DNA from: Candidatus Caldarchaeum sp.
GTDB lineage: Archaea > Thermoproteota > Nitrososphaeria_A > Caldarchaeales > Caldarchaeaceae
Assembly: GCA_025054795.1 (NCBI GenBank)
Contig: JANWZU010000018.1
Location: 1 to 24,565 of the forward strand
Reading direction: 5' to 3'
DNA: 24,565 nt
This document shows positions 1-8,011 of the stretch, piece by piece. The translations under genes were made by a program, and so were the position numbers. The notes below the pieces were generated by a model that saw only the letters and a program-made list of their open reading frames with translations, ran no database searches and was not told where the DNA came from. Within the stretch, counting starts at the first letter, position 1. Every line of letters starts with the position of its first letter.

Positions 1-494
1 CCGGAATAGCCCCCGTATCTGACATGCTTCGTCTAGGAGTTAACGTAGGGCTGGGATGCGACGGTGGACCCAGCAACGACGCCTACGACATGATAAGAGA
101 GATGAAGGCTGCGGCCTTGCTCCAGAAAGTTAGAACACTCGACCCAAGTGCGTTGTCTGCCTGGGATGTTTTGGAGATGGCCACACGGAACGGGGCCCGT
201 GCCATGGGTAAGCTAAACATGCTCGGAAGCCTCGAACCGGGGAAAAAAGCCGACATAGTTGTAGTGAGTTTGAAAAGGCCCTCAGTGACGCCAGTTTCTA
301 ACCCGCTTTCTCTTTTGATCTACTCGGCTTCAGGAGAAGACGTGAGGGACGTTATGATTGATGGAAAGTTCGTTGTAAGAAACAAGCAGGTGTTAACTTT
401 GGATGAGGAGGATGTTCTAAAAAAGGCTAACAAGCAGCTGGAAAGATTACTTGCTAAGGTGGGCGGCGACTTGGACCTCCTTAAAACTATTTGA
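1..494 (+). CDS. Amidohydrolase (AtzA/TrzN/SAH deaminase-like), C-terminal part only
   Basis: The frame is open from base 3 to the stop at 494, so the ATG at 24 is internal and the gene begins before the window. The visible part reads in from an IAPVSDML segment and runs into GLGCDGG, which holds the Asp that completes the metal site in the AtzA/TrzN and S-adenosylhomocysteine deaminase group. The later MATRNGARAMG and GSLEPGKKADIVVV segments are the usual C-terminal strands of this fold. The HxH motif and the other metal ligands lie outside the window, so substrate and activity cannot be judged. Family members hydrolytically remove an amino group or halide from N-heterocycles such as purines, pyrimidines or triazines. 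The 3' end overlaps the convergent LLM oxidoreductase gene by 8 bases. A second, full-length member of this family lies nearby on the other strand. Confidence 0.85.
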   Translation, partial: GIAPVSDMLRLGVNVGLGCDGGPSNDAYDMIREMKAAALLQKVRTLDPSALSAWDVLEMATRNGARAMGKLNMLGSLEPGKKADIVVVSLKRPSVTPVSNPLSLLIYSASGEDVRDVMIDGKFVVRNKQVLTLDEEDVLKKANKQLERLLAKVGGDLDLLKTI

Positions 495-1482
495 TTCTGA
501 AATAATGTATTAACGGAAGCACCTCATCCGTGACGGGGTACAGCAGAGGCTCTGTGCATCCCGAACCGACGTATTCAAGAATCTTTTTCCTGCAGGACTC
601 TAGGTCGCCCACCGCCATCAGCTTGGCTGCAAGATTTTCTGGAACAATATCCACCGCCATCGAGAGCTTTTCATTAGTCGTCGGCCAGCCGCCAGTCACC
701 TCTCTTATTTCTTCGGTAATTTTTTCGGGGACTCCTGAAGCGATGGCTATGTGCGGTTCCATAGCCAAATACTCCGCCACCATGAGTCGGGCCTTTAAGT
801 AAGCTTTCTCGAGGTCGTTGGAAAACGAAACAGCGAGAAGCTGCGGTCTGTCTATTTCAGCTAGTTTTCTTCCAGCACGCTTGGCTCCTTCCTCGACGTG
901 TTGCAGTGCTTTTCGGTTGTATTCAGGTGAGACAAGGTAGTTTAGAAGCACTCCGTCAGCTATCTCTCCAGCAAGCTCCATCATCTTAAACCCTGTAGCT
1001 CCTACGTAAACCGGAACTTTTTCAGGCACCCGCTCAAGCCTAACTCCTCTCACTCTGACAAACTCGCCTTCAAAACTCACCTCTTCGCCTCTAAAAAGCC
1101 TCTTCAAAACAGTCACATACTCCCGCATAGCCAGCAAAGGCCTTCTACGTTCCACCCCTATCTTCGACGCCATCGGCTCCCATAAAACGCCTATACCCAG
1201 ACATGCCCTACCTCCAGTCAACTCGTCCAAAGTAGTGAATGTTGTCGCAAGGGTGACGACGTTTCGTGTCCACGTGTGTAGCACACCTGTTCCAAGCTTG
1301 ATGTTTTTCGTCACGGTGGCGAGCGCAGCTATTGAAACGGTAGAGTCTCTCGAAGTTCTTGACTCGCCCTGCCAAATGCTCGTGAAACCATACCGGTCTG
1401 CAAGCCTTGCGTAAAGTAGTTCATCTTTCAGCGGCGTGGCTGATGTGAAGTAAAGGCCGCATCTTTCAATTTCTCCCTTCAT
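487..1482 (-). CDS. LLM-class oxidoreductase, probably F420-dependent
   Basis: The protein is about 331 residues and fits the luciferase-like monooxygenase (bacterial luciferase/Mer) fold. Early in the protein is DRYGFTSIWQGES, followed by LGTGV with a downstream Arg-Asn, then TLDELTGGRACLGIG, which is the usual cofactor-barrel pattern. Archaeal relatives with this pattern generally use coenzyme F420, as methylene-tetrahydromethanopterin reductase does; flavin use cannot be excluded. I prefer the ATG at 1482, which follows a G-rich stretch, over the in-frame TTG at 1488. The gene overlaps the end of the upstream SsnA-like gene, which suggests translational coupling. Its substrate is unknown. 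From context it may supply the reductive step of an N-heterocycle pathway. Confidence 0.85.
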   Translation of the reverse strand: MKGEIERCGLYFTSATPLKDELLYARLADRYGFTSIWQGESRTSRDSTVSIAALATVTKNIKLGTGVLHTWTRNVVTLATTFTTLDELTGGRACLGIGVLWEPMASKIGVERRRPLLAMREYVTVLKRLFRGEEVSFEGEFVRVRGVRLERVPEKVPVYVGATGFKMMELAGEIADGVLLNYLVSPEYNRKALQHVEEGAKRAGRKLAEIDRPQLLAVSFSNDLEKAYLKARLMVAEYLAMEPHIAIASGVPEKITEEIREVTGGWPTTNEKLSMAVDIVPENLAAKLMAVGDLESCRKKILEYVGSGCTEPLLYPVTDEVLPLIHYFRIK

Positions 1483-2803
1483 CTGCAACCCCGGCCCATA
1501 ATTTCTCAGCCGCTTTAAAACAATCCTTTTTGGCTTCCTGCTCGTTTACTGTTAAAATTTTCCCATTTTCAACAACAACTTTTCCTTCAACCACGACCGT
1601 GTCCACCCATGTTCCTGAACAGTAAACCACAAGCTGAGACACCACGTTGTCAACGGTCAGAGGAGTTGGGAATTTGTTTTTCACAACAGTTATGTCGGCT
1701 TTATAACCTTTCACAAGCTTTCCAGCGTTGACTCCCAAGGCTCTAGCTCCGTTTTCAGTAGCCATCCTGAAAACCGTTTCAGCCGGCATGACGCTAGCGT
1801 TCTCCTTAGCAGCCTTGTGAATCAGCCATGTGTTGCGCATAACCTCGAACATGTCCACAACAAACCCGTCTGTCCCGAGACAGACAGTAATACCTCTTTC
1901 GAGCATTTCAGGCACAGGAGCTATGCCGCCACCAACCTCGCCGTTGCTAAGAGGCTGGTGAGAAACTCTAACACCGTGTCTGGCGAGTACGTCCAGCTCC
2001 TCTAAAGTCGTTTTGACACACTGCGAGGCAATAACGTCGGGACCCCAAAAGCCGAGCTCCTCGTAGACGAATGCGGGGAGTTTTCCGTAACGACGTATAG
2101 ACTGTTCAGACTCGTAACTTCCTTCTTCAAAATGGATGTGTATGCCTGCTTTAGACTCGTCAGCCTCGGCTCTGCATTTTTTGATGACTTCAGGTGAGCA
2201 GGTGAAAGTCGTGTGAATGCAGTGCATGCCTTTCACAAGCCCGTTGCGTTTGTTTCTCCTTTTGATGAAATCACTGTTCTCTGAAAGACCCAGCAATCCG
2301 TTCTCAGGTCCTATTCTTTCAGTAGCCTCGAAGGATAAAACACCTCTGAGTCCTGCTGACTCGAGAACATCAGCCTCAACGTCGAGGACCCCGGGTATGG
2401 CGTTTGGTGCTTCAAGGATGTCGGCGGTGAGTGTTGTCCCTGTCTTAAGCCTTTCAACCACTGCGTACCTAACAGCGGCCTCTACGAGACTTTTGTCAAG
2501 CCTGTTTTCCACATAGGGCCACCAAAACCTGTCGAGAAAATCCCAAAACCCACTCAGCTTAGCTTTTACCGGAATTCCGTGGGCTAGGACACCGTACATA
2601 TGGTCGTGTGCAGAAACAAGCCCAGGAATTATCACCGAGTCTTGCGCTTCAATTTTGTTCTGAGCTGTCAAGCCTTTAGGTTTTCCCGGCCCTACCTCGG
2701 TTATTTCACCGCTTTCCACAGCTACATAGCCGGGAGAGTAGAAAGGGCCTTCGGCACTTACGACAACTAACCCTCCGGAAATGATAACGTCGGCTTCAGC
2801 CAT
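1466..2803 (-). CDS. SsnA-like aminohydrolase (amidohydrolase superfamily)
   Basis: This 445-residue protein spans the whole Trz/Atz amidohydrolase fold. Visible site residues are His66 and His68 (SAHDHMY), His224 and Glu227 (HIHFEE), and Asp312 (CLGTDG). The stretch around residues 93-140, with the double Trp in FWWPY and APNAIPG, resembles SsnA. SsnA is the putative aminohydrolase that E. coli encodes near an xanthine-dehydrogenase-like molybdoenzyme, and here too the gene upstream is a molybdenum hydroxylase. The family normally has an HCV motif after the third metal ligand; this protein reads SQCV, with Gln261 in place of that His, which contacts substrate or water in relatives. Activity may therefore be altered. 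A GGAGG lies about 10 bases before the ATG. The gene overlaps the upstream gene by 8 bases. The family is secure; the substrate is unknown. Confidence 0.87.
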   Translation of the reverse strand: MAEADVIISGGLVVVSAEGPFYSPGYVAVESGEITEVGPGKPKGLTAQNKIEAQDSVIIPGLVSAHDHMYGVLAHGIPVKAKLSGFWDFLDRFWWPYVENRLDKSLVEAAVRYAVVERLKTGTTLTADILEAPNAIPGVLDVEADVLESAGLRGVLSFEATERIGPENGLLGLSENSDFIKRRNKRNGLVKGMHCIHTTFTCSPEVIKKCRAEADESKAGIHIHFEEGSYESEQSIRRYGKLPAFVYEELGFWGPDVIASQCVKTTLEELDVLARHGVRVSHQPLSNGEVGGGIAPVPEMLERGITVCLGTDGFVVDMFEVMRNTWLIHKAAKENASVMPAETVFRMATENGARALGVNAGKLVKGYKADITVVKNKFPTPLTVDNVVSQLVVYCSGTWVDTVVVEGKVVVENGKILTVNEQEAKKDCFKAAEKLWAGVADEGRN

Positions 2804-5129
2804 GTTTTACAAGCCTCCAAATTTTATAGGGCGACAAAAGTGATTCACGTACTCTTTTAGTGCTTTTCGCTTTCCACAGAGCGTCTTGAACTGCGTTAGC
2901 CACAGCAGCCATCACGGGTATTGTGCCGGTTTCACCAACACCCTTGAGACCCATGAAAGTATATGGTGATGGGCTGGGCATATGCTCCAGCTCAATTACC
3001 GGTATCTCGGCAGCTGTGGGCAGCAGGTAGTCTGCTAATGTAGCGGCCAACGGTGTTCCGTCTTCCGAGTAAGCAGCCTCTTCAAAGAAAGCGCCTCCCA
3101 ACGCCTGTACCATGCCTCCCACCAGCTGGTCGTCAACGTTTGACTGGTCAACGTACCTGCCTCCGTTCTCCACAAAAACCAATTTTAATGGTTTAACCGA
3201 GCCGGTTTCTACGTCAAGTTTTACAAACGCAGCTACAGCAGCTGTTGAAACAGCCGCAACAGCGTTCATCCGCCCAGCCTCGTCAGGTCTTCTTGAGATG
3301 TTAGGCGGGTCGTAGACAGATACAGTTTCTAGCGCCACGTCAATGTCCGGTGGAAACAGGTAGGGCTGATTGTAGGCCTTCATGGCTATATCGGCTATTG
3401 TGAGGTGTTTTTCAGGATTGTCTTTGACAAAGGCCTTTCCGGCTTTTATTTCAACATCTTTAACATTGCATTCAAGCAGATGTGATGCTATTCTAAGAAT
3501 TTTGTTCTTCAGCTTTTCCGCTGCAGAAGCTACTGCGCCCCCGCACATCACAGCACCCCTGCTGCCCCATAGACCTGTGCTAAAGGGGGTGCTCACAGTA
3601 TCTCCTAGAATAACTTCAACATCTTCTAAGCGGACCCCAAGCGTTGCAGCAGCAACCTGAGACAGCAGGGATTCCAGATGTGTACCCATTGACACAGCTC
3701 CTGAATAAACCACCACTTTTCCATCCGGAGTTAGTTTAACTGCAGCTGCTTCGCTAGACCCCCATTTCTGCGTAACACCCATCATGGTTGGAACCGAGCC
3801 CTTAACCCCTACAGCGAAACCAACGCCTACAGTGGTAGAAGACCCAGATTCTTTTTTACTGTAGAGAGGATCGGTTAAGGTTTTTTCCACGGTTTTTGAA
3901 AAAGTTTGCTTCGGGTCGCCGCTGTCGAACACCAACCCTGTAGCAGCTGTGTAAGGAATGTCTCGGGCTGAGACAAGGTTACGCATACGTATCTCCACAG
4001 GTGTTAAACCGCATTCATGGGCTAGAATATCTAAGACTCTCTCCCTCACAAAAGTTGCTTCAGGATGCCCGAAACCTCTGTAAGCTCCAGAAGGCGACTT
4101 GTTCGTGACAACACATTTTATGTTTACGCTGTAGTTTCTAATCTTGTATGGGCCCGGCAGCATGTCCATGACGACATGGGCAAGCTCAAGATAATCGTGG
4201 GGATAAAGGAGGTTTGCTCCAGCGTCGAGTAAAACCTCGTCTCTCATAGCTGTTATGACTCCTTCTCTCGTGGCGCCTATTTTCAAAAAGTGAGTCTGCT
4301 CCCTAGAGTGGGCAGAAGAAGTGAGATTCTCCCGGCGTGTTTCAACCCACTTCACAGGCCGCCCAGTCATCATTGAGGCGGCGGCAACAACTACATCCTC
4401 GGGATACGTATGTCCTTTCTGTCCGAAACCTCCGCCCATATCTGGGACGACCACATGTATTCTGTTTTCGGGAATGTCGAGAACTTGGGATAGCACGCTT
4501 CTATGTAAATGGGGGTTTTGGTTGGGCACCCACACAGTGAGAAATCTTCTACCTCGGTCATAGTATGCTAGGCATCCTCTTGTCTCTATGGGTGCGGCTG
4601 TCTGCCTGTTGACCTGAAATTTTTCCTCTACAACAATATCAGAAGAATCAAGTGCATTGTCAACGTCTCCGAAGCTTTGTGAAAACTCAGCCAATATATT
4701 GCTTCCCCATTCGTCATAAAGCAGTACATCTGTTTCAACTGCTTTAACAGAGTCGGATACGGTTGGTAGAGGTTCGTACTCGATATTGATAAGTTCGGCT
4801 AAGTCGGTGGCTTCGTATTTGTCGTCAGATACTAATGCTACCACAGGTTCTCCAAGATACCTGACTTTATCTTTTGCCAAAAAATTCAACGTCATCCGGT
4901 TGCATTTTCTGAAAGGATACATCAGGCTGAGAGGCTTTGCGTATTTTTCCAGCTCCCTCCAAGTTAACACTGATGCAACTCCGTTTAACGATGAAAAATC
5001 TACAGCGCGTATCTTGGCGTGTGGGTATGTGCTTCTCACAAACACGCAGTGAAGCATTTGAGGAACTGATAAGTCGTCAAGAAAAGAGCCACAACCCATT
5101 ACATGTTTTTTTACTTCTTTTACAGGCAT
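2796..5129 (-). CDS. Molybdenum hydroxylase large subunit (xanthine dehydrogenase/CoxL family)
   Basis: This is a full-length 777-residue molybdopterin-binding subunit. Landmarks in order are an N-terminal hammerhead domain, WVPNQNP (Gln204), GGGFGQK (232-238), AYRGFGHPE (349-357), a cofactor-loop variant SMGTHLES (480-487) and GVGETGT with the catalytic-type Glu733. The AYRGFG loop is of the xanthine dehydrogenase or form-II type and lacks the Cys-containing loop of true CO dehydrogenase. Relatives hydroxylate a ring carbon next to nitrogen, or an aldehyde, using water. The usual GQG of the cofactor loop is replaced by GTH. The FAD and 2Fe-2S subunits that normally accompany it are not in this window, so its electron partners must lie elsewhere or differ. 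It heads a three-gene minus-strand unit with the SsnA-like and LLM genes. Confidence 0.9.
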   Translation of the reverse strand: MPVKEVKKHVMGCGSFLDDLSVPQMLHCVFVRSTYPHAKIRAVDFSSLNGVASVLTWRELEKYAKPLSLMYPFRKCNRMTLNFLAKDKVRYLGEPVVALVSDDKYEATDLAELINIEYEPLPTVSDSVKAVETDVLLYDEWGSNILAEFSQSFGDVDNALDSSDIVVEEKFQVNRQTAAPIETRGCLAYYDRGRRFLTVWVPNQNPHLHRSVLSQVLDIPENRIHVVVPDMGGGFGQKGHTYPEDVVVAAASMMTGRPVKWVETRRENLTSSAHSREQTHFLKIGATREGVITAMRDEVLLDAGANLLYPHDYLELAHVVMDMLPGPYKIRNYSVNIKCVVTNKSPSGAYRGFGHPEATFVRERVLDILAHECGLTPVEIRMRNLVSARDIPYTAATGLVFDSGDPKQTFSKTVEKTLTDPLYSKKESGSSTTVGVGFAVGVKGSVPTMMGVTQKWGSSEAAAVKLTPDGKVVVYSGAVSMGTHLESLLSQVAAATLGVRLEDVEVILGDTVSTPFSTGLWGSRGAVMCGGAVASAAEKLKNKILRIASHLLECNVKDVEIKAGKAFVKDNPEKHLTIADIAMKAYNQPYLFPPDIDVALETVSVYDPPNISRRPDEAGRMNAVAAVSTAAVAAFVKLDVETGSVKPLKLVFVENGGRYVDQSNVDDQLVGGMVQALGGAFFEEAAYSEDGTPLAATLADYLLPTAAEIPVIELEHMPSPSPYTFMGLKGVGETGTIPVMAAVANAVQDALWKAKSTKRVRESLLSPYKIWRLVKHG

Positions 5130-5153
5130 TCGACAAAAAATATCATAATCAGG

Positions 5154-5166
5154 TTATTAATTTTTA
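5154..5166 (-). promoter_or_regulatory. Possible TATA region for the molybdenum hydroxylase operon
   Basis: Read on the minus strand this is an AT-only stretch, TAAAAATTAATAA, centred about 31 bases before the ATG at 5129. Its position is compatible with an archaeal TATA box giving a very short leader, but the surrounding DNA is AT-rich and the match is loose. Confidence 0.3.
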
Positions 5167-5224
5167 GAATTAAGGCTGATTACGGCCTTGCTATAAATTT
5201 TTCTAGAACAGATGCGATGCGGTT

Positions 5225-5240
5225 AAAAACCTTATAAACG
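5225..5240 (+). promoter_or_regulatory. TATA box and probable leaderless promoter of the S-component gene
   Basis: The stretch AAAAACCTTATAAACG contains a clear TTATAAA (5232-5238) centred 25 bases before the GTG at 5260. In archaea transcription starts about 25 bases downstream of the TATA centre, so the transcript should begin at or next to the start codon. No Shine-Dalgarno sequence precedes the GTG, which agrees with leaderless translation. Confidence 0.6.
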
Positions 5241-5259
5241 ATCAATTAGTCGAATTGTT

Positions 5260-5850
5260 GTGGGCACCGAAGAACGTGTAGTTAGGAAGAAAAGCCCGAC
5301 GACTCTCGTCGCCTTGTTCATTGTTTCAGCCGCCATCACAGCTGTCCTAGGTGCGTTCGGAAGCATCGTCTTCCCGTTTCTGGCACCCGTTTCGTCGTTC
5401 TACCCGGGAGTAGCTTTCCAAGTTAGCTTCGGCGTATGGTTCGGCATCGTCGGAGCCGTTGCAGGCGGATGGTTAGGCCCATTCATAGGCATCCTTCTAA
5501 CGGGTACATCCGTACCTATAGCGGCAGCCGTAGCTGTGGGCGACTTTTTCCAAGCATTCATCCCCATGCTAGCTTTCAGAGCTGGAAAATTCGACCCGCG
5601 GCTAAAGTCCTCAAAAGACTGGGTTGGACACATAGTGTTCAACGTGGTGCTTGCACAGATAGTGGGTGCAACGATTGGCACTGGCTCGCTTGCAGCCTTC
5701 GGAGTTTTTCCGTGGGATGTCTTTCCAATTGCGTGGCTAGGCTGGTTCCTCAGCAACGTGGTCGTCGTAGGGGTAATAACGACGATTCTGTTCAAGGTCT
5801 TCTCCGACTACCTGATGAGAACAGCCTTATATGTCGAGGGGTATATCTAG
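5260..5850 (+). CDS. ECF transporter S component-like membrane protein
   Basis: The 196-residue protein is strongly hydrophobic with about five or six membrane segments, beginning near residue 15 after a short basic N-terminus (VVRKKS). Gly- and Ala-rich segments such as GIVGAVAGGWLGPFIG and a conserved-looking GDFFQAFIP are typical of small substrate-binding S components of energy-coupling factor transporters. EcfT follows directly, with a 12-base gap, and two ECF ATPases lie about 2 kb away, so the assignment rests on both sequence character and context. S components bind one vitamin or small metabolite; the ligand cannot be read from sequence. The surrounding enzymes suggest an N-heterocyclic compound, and nicotinate-specific S components (NiaX) are known elsewhere. 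The GTG start is supported by the TATA box 25 bases upstream. Confidence 0.75.
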   Translation: MGTEERVVRKKSPTTLVALFIVSAAITAVLGAFGSIVFPFLAPVSSFYPGVAFQVSFGVWFGIVGAVAGGWLGPFIGILLTGTSVPIAAAVAVGDFFQAFIPMLAFRAGKFDPRLKSSKDWVGHIVFNVVLAQIVGATIGTGSLAAFGVFPWDVFPIAWLGWFLSNVVVVGVITTILFKVFSDYLMRTALYVEGYI

Positions 5851-5862
5851 GAAAGACTACAG

Positions 5863-6696
5863 ATGGCCTTCGTAATAAGCGACATCCTCAAGGGCCTCAT
5901 CCTATACACCCCCCGCAACTCTTTTTTTAACAAAGTTCACCCAGCAGTCAAACTATACATAGTGATCATATTCAGCGTCGCTGCTTTGCTCACCCCAACC
6001 CACAGCCTAGCTTTAGTTAATCTGGCGTTGATAATCATTGTGGTGGCTATAGCGAGGGTCCCGGTCAAGGCGTTAAGGCTTTACACGTTTGTGATTGGAT
6101 GGATGCTGTTCGTCTCCTTCATTTTTTACAGTTTCTTCACGCCCGTAAGGTCGGGCCCAGTGCTCTTAACCATCGGCCCGCTCGTGGTTGGGTTGCATAA
6201 CCTTATGGCTTGGCTTCTTGTGGCGTTGAAGTTTCTCGCAGTAAGCTACGTGACAGCGCTGCTGCTTGTCACGACGAAGCATCGAGACCTAGCGATTGGG
6301 CTTAGAAGCTGGGGCATGCCGTACGTAGTCAGCTTCACCCTAGCAGCTATCCTTAGGAACTTAGCGGTCGTCTCAGTAGACCTTTTCACAATCATAGACG
6401 CACAAAGCTCCAGAGGTCTAAACTTCAGGAAAGGAAACCCGATAGCGCGTCTTGCGAAATTCGTCAGAGTAGGCATTCCTTTGATATACGTTTCTCTTAA
6501 AAGAACAGAGGAGATGAGCAACGCCATGGCCTCTAGAGGGTTTAAGCCTAGAGGTAAAAAGACAAGCTACTACGTCATTCCTATGAGGGCTAGGGACTAT
6601 TTTGTGTTGGGGCTCTTCACCCTTCACTTTGTGCTGATGCTCGCTGCGTCTGTTGGACTATTGGATGTTTCGGGTTTTAGGCTGCCGTTCTTTTAA
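5863..6696 (+). CDS. ecfT: Energy-coupling factor transporter transmembrane protein EcfT
   Basis: The 277-residue membrane protein has hydrophobic segments around residues 30-62, 72-92, 100-135 and 245-265. Between them is a long cytoplasmic region with two Ser-Arg-Gly motifs, SSRG (182-185) and ASRG (223-226). These correspond to the paired Arg-containing coupling motifs through which EcfT docks on the two ATPases. EcfT links ATP hydrolysis to toppling of the S component for substrate uptake. It lies 12 bases after the S-component gene and is probably cotranscribed with it. Its stop overlaps the stop of the convergent enamidase-like gene through a shared TTAA. Family assignment is firm. Confidence 0.9.
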   Translation: MAFVISDILKGLILYTPRNSFFNKVHPAVKLYIVIIFSVAALLTPTHSLALVNLALIIIVVAIARVPVKALRLYTFVIGWMLFVSFIFYSFFTPVRSGPVLLTIGPLVVGLHNLMAWLLVALKFLAVSYVTALLLVTTKHRDLAIGLRSWGMPYVVSFTLAAILRNLAVVSVDLFTIIDAQSSRGLNFRKGNPIARLAKFVRVGIPLIYVSLKRTEEMSNAMASRGFKPRGKKTSYYVIPMRARDYFVLGLFTLHFVLMLAASVGLLDVSGFRLPFF

Positions 6697-7976
6697 AGAA
6701 GGTAGGTTGGGCCTGTGCTTCGGTAGTAGAAGCGCGGAGGGTCAAACAGATACTCGTCGGGACACGTGACCTTCAGGTCTTTTTCGTTCAGTTTGATGTT
6801 TCTTCGGCTTGGTCTAGAGTCTTTGCCACGTAGCCCGACAAGGTTGCCGTCGACGAACACACCCGCAACTCCTATCATATCGCCCGCTTGAATGGCTTCT
6901 AGGGCGTCGTTCCCGACACTTCCCGGAGGCGAGTCGATAACAACCAAGTCAGCAGCCCTGCCAGGCTCTATCTTCCCGACGTTGAATCCACTATAGTATT
7001 TGCCGTAGCAGTCGGCTACGTTTCCCGTGGCTGAAGCTATCGCCTTATCAGCGTCCAGCCCGCAGACGGAGGAGAGAAACAAAATTGACCGATGTATCGC
7101 AACAGGTAGATAGCCTTGCCCTGTAGGAGTGTCGCTTCCGACGACGAGTCTGTGAAGCTGGTTGGTGTTTTTGAGGTATTCGAAGACTCTCATAGCCATT
7201 TTGAGGTTTCCGTAAGGTATTATCTCAACTTTGCAGTCGCCTGTCCCGTCTATGGCGCGTTTCACAACATCCCAAGGAGGAGCCGTGGTTCCGCCGTTTA
7301 TGTGGGCTATTTTATCAGGCTTGATTGCCGAAACAAGTTCCGGCGTCATGTTGAGGCTTTCTGGCAGAACGCCGGGGCCGAGGTTTGTGGATACAAAGTA
7401 CCCGAGCTCCCTCGCCCAAGAAACCATCTGAAGTATAATCCGCTCGTCTCTGATGTTTGTGGAGCCGCCTATCTGCCCGACTCTCCAAACTCCTTGGTTT
7501 CTCAGCTCCGCCAAGTCTTGCTTTGTCAACCCCTCAACCAACATTATCGAGCCTGCGAAAACCTTCATAGCTCCGCCCGGCCTGTAGTTCTGGTAAGCCT
7601 TAAGCGAGAGCAAAGCGGTTGCCTTTACACCGTTGACGTCTGCTCCGTAGAAAAGCGGAAGTCCTTCAAACTGAAGCCATTCATCGATTATGGTTGTTGT
7701 TCCCTGCAGGAGCGTCTCAGTTAACAGGCCAACCATATGCTGCATGGGTGAGAAATCCCCGAACGAAAGATGGGTATGGGGGTCTATAAGTCCCGGTATG
7801 ACAGTCATCCCGTTTACGTCAACAACAACATCAGCCCCTTCTTTTCGAACTTCATCGTAGCCTCCAACGTTCTTGATTAAACCGTTCTCTATGCGTATTG
7901 CGTCGGCGTTCAAAACACCACGGTTCCAGTCGCCGCTCACCAACTTTCCAATGTTATGTATAATTGTAGAAACCAT
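6693..7976 (-). CDS. Enamidase-like amidohydrolase
   Basis: This 427-residue protein resembles, from memory, enamidase of Eubacterium barkeri, which opens the ring of 1,4,5,6-tetrahydro-6-oxonicotinate in nicotinate fermentation. Shared features along the chain include NIGKLVSGD near the N-terminus, IPGLIDPHTH (His67, His69), AHINGG (His225), SDTPTG (Asp282), SATGN and SPPGSVGNDAL. Two positions that carry metal ligands in the characterised binuclear enzyme look changed: GVW-VGE reads GVWRVGQ (Gln168), and the His of the next strand is Asn198. The protein may thus have a mononuclear site or a different substrate. It also has a C-terminal extension of about 30 residues. The gene stands alone on the minus strand with its own promoter, between the two halves of an ECF transporter. 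Family likely; exact reaction uncertain. Confidence 0.82.
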   Translation of the reverse strand: MVSTIIHNIGKLVSGDWNRGVLNADAIRIENGLIKNVGGYDEVRKEGADVVVDVNGMTVIPGLIDPHTHLSFGDFSPMQHMVGLLTETLLQGTTTIIDEWLQFEGLPLFYGADVNGVKATALLSLKAYQNYRPGGAMKVFAGSIMLVEGLTKQDLAELRNQGVWRVGQIGGSTNIRDERIILQMVSWARELGYFVSTNLGPGVLPESLNMTPELVSAIKPDKIAHINGGTTAPPWDVVKRAIDGTGDCKVEIIPYGNLKMAMRVFEYLKNTNQLHRLVVGSDTPTGQGYLPVAIHRSILFLSSVCGLDADKAIASATGNVADCYGKYYSGFNVGKIEPGRAADLVVIDSPPGSVGNDALEAIQAGDMIGVAGVFVDGNLVGLRGKDSRPSRRNIKLNEKDLKVTCPDEYLFDPPRFYYRSTGPTYLL

Positions 7977-7995
7977 AAGCCTACGATGAAGTTAG

Positions 7996-8005
7996 ATTAT
8001 ATATG
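7996..8005 (-). promoter_or_regulatory. TATA box of the enamidase-like gene, probably leaderless
   Basis: On the minus strand the sequence CATATATAAT is centred about 25 bases before the ATG at 7976, inside the 35-base gap after the ECF ATPase gene. The spacing fits a transcript that begins at the ATG. The gene therefore probably has its own transcription start rather than depending only on read-through from the UbiD-ECF genes. Confidence 0.6.
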
Positions 8006-8011
8006 CTTTAA

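Noticed and set aside
24..26. ATG at 24 as the start of the first amidohydrolase
   Set aside because: The frame is open upstream to the window edge and encodes conserved family sequence before this codon.
2796..5129. True aerobic CO dehydrogenase (CoxL form I)
   Set aside because: The active-site loop reads AYRGFG without the Cys-containing form-I motif, and no CoxM or CoxS genes are adjacent.
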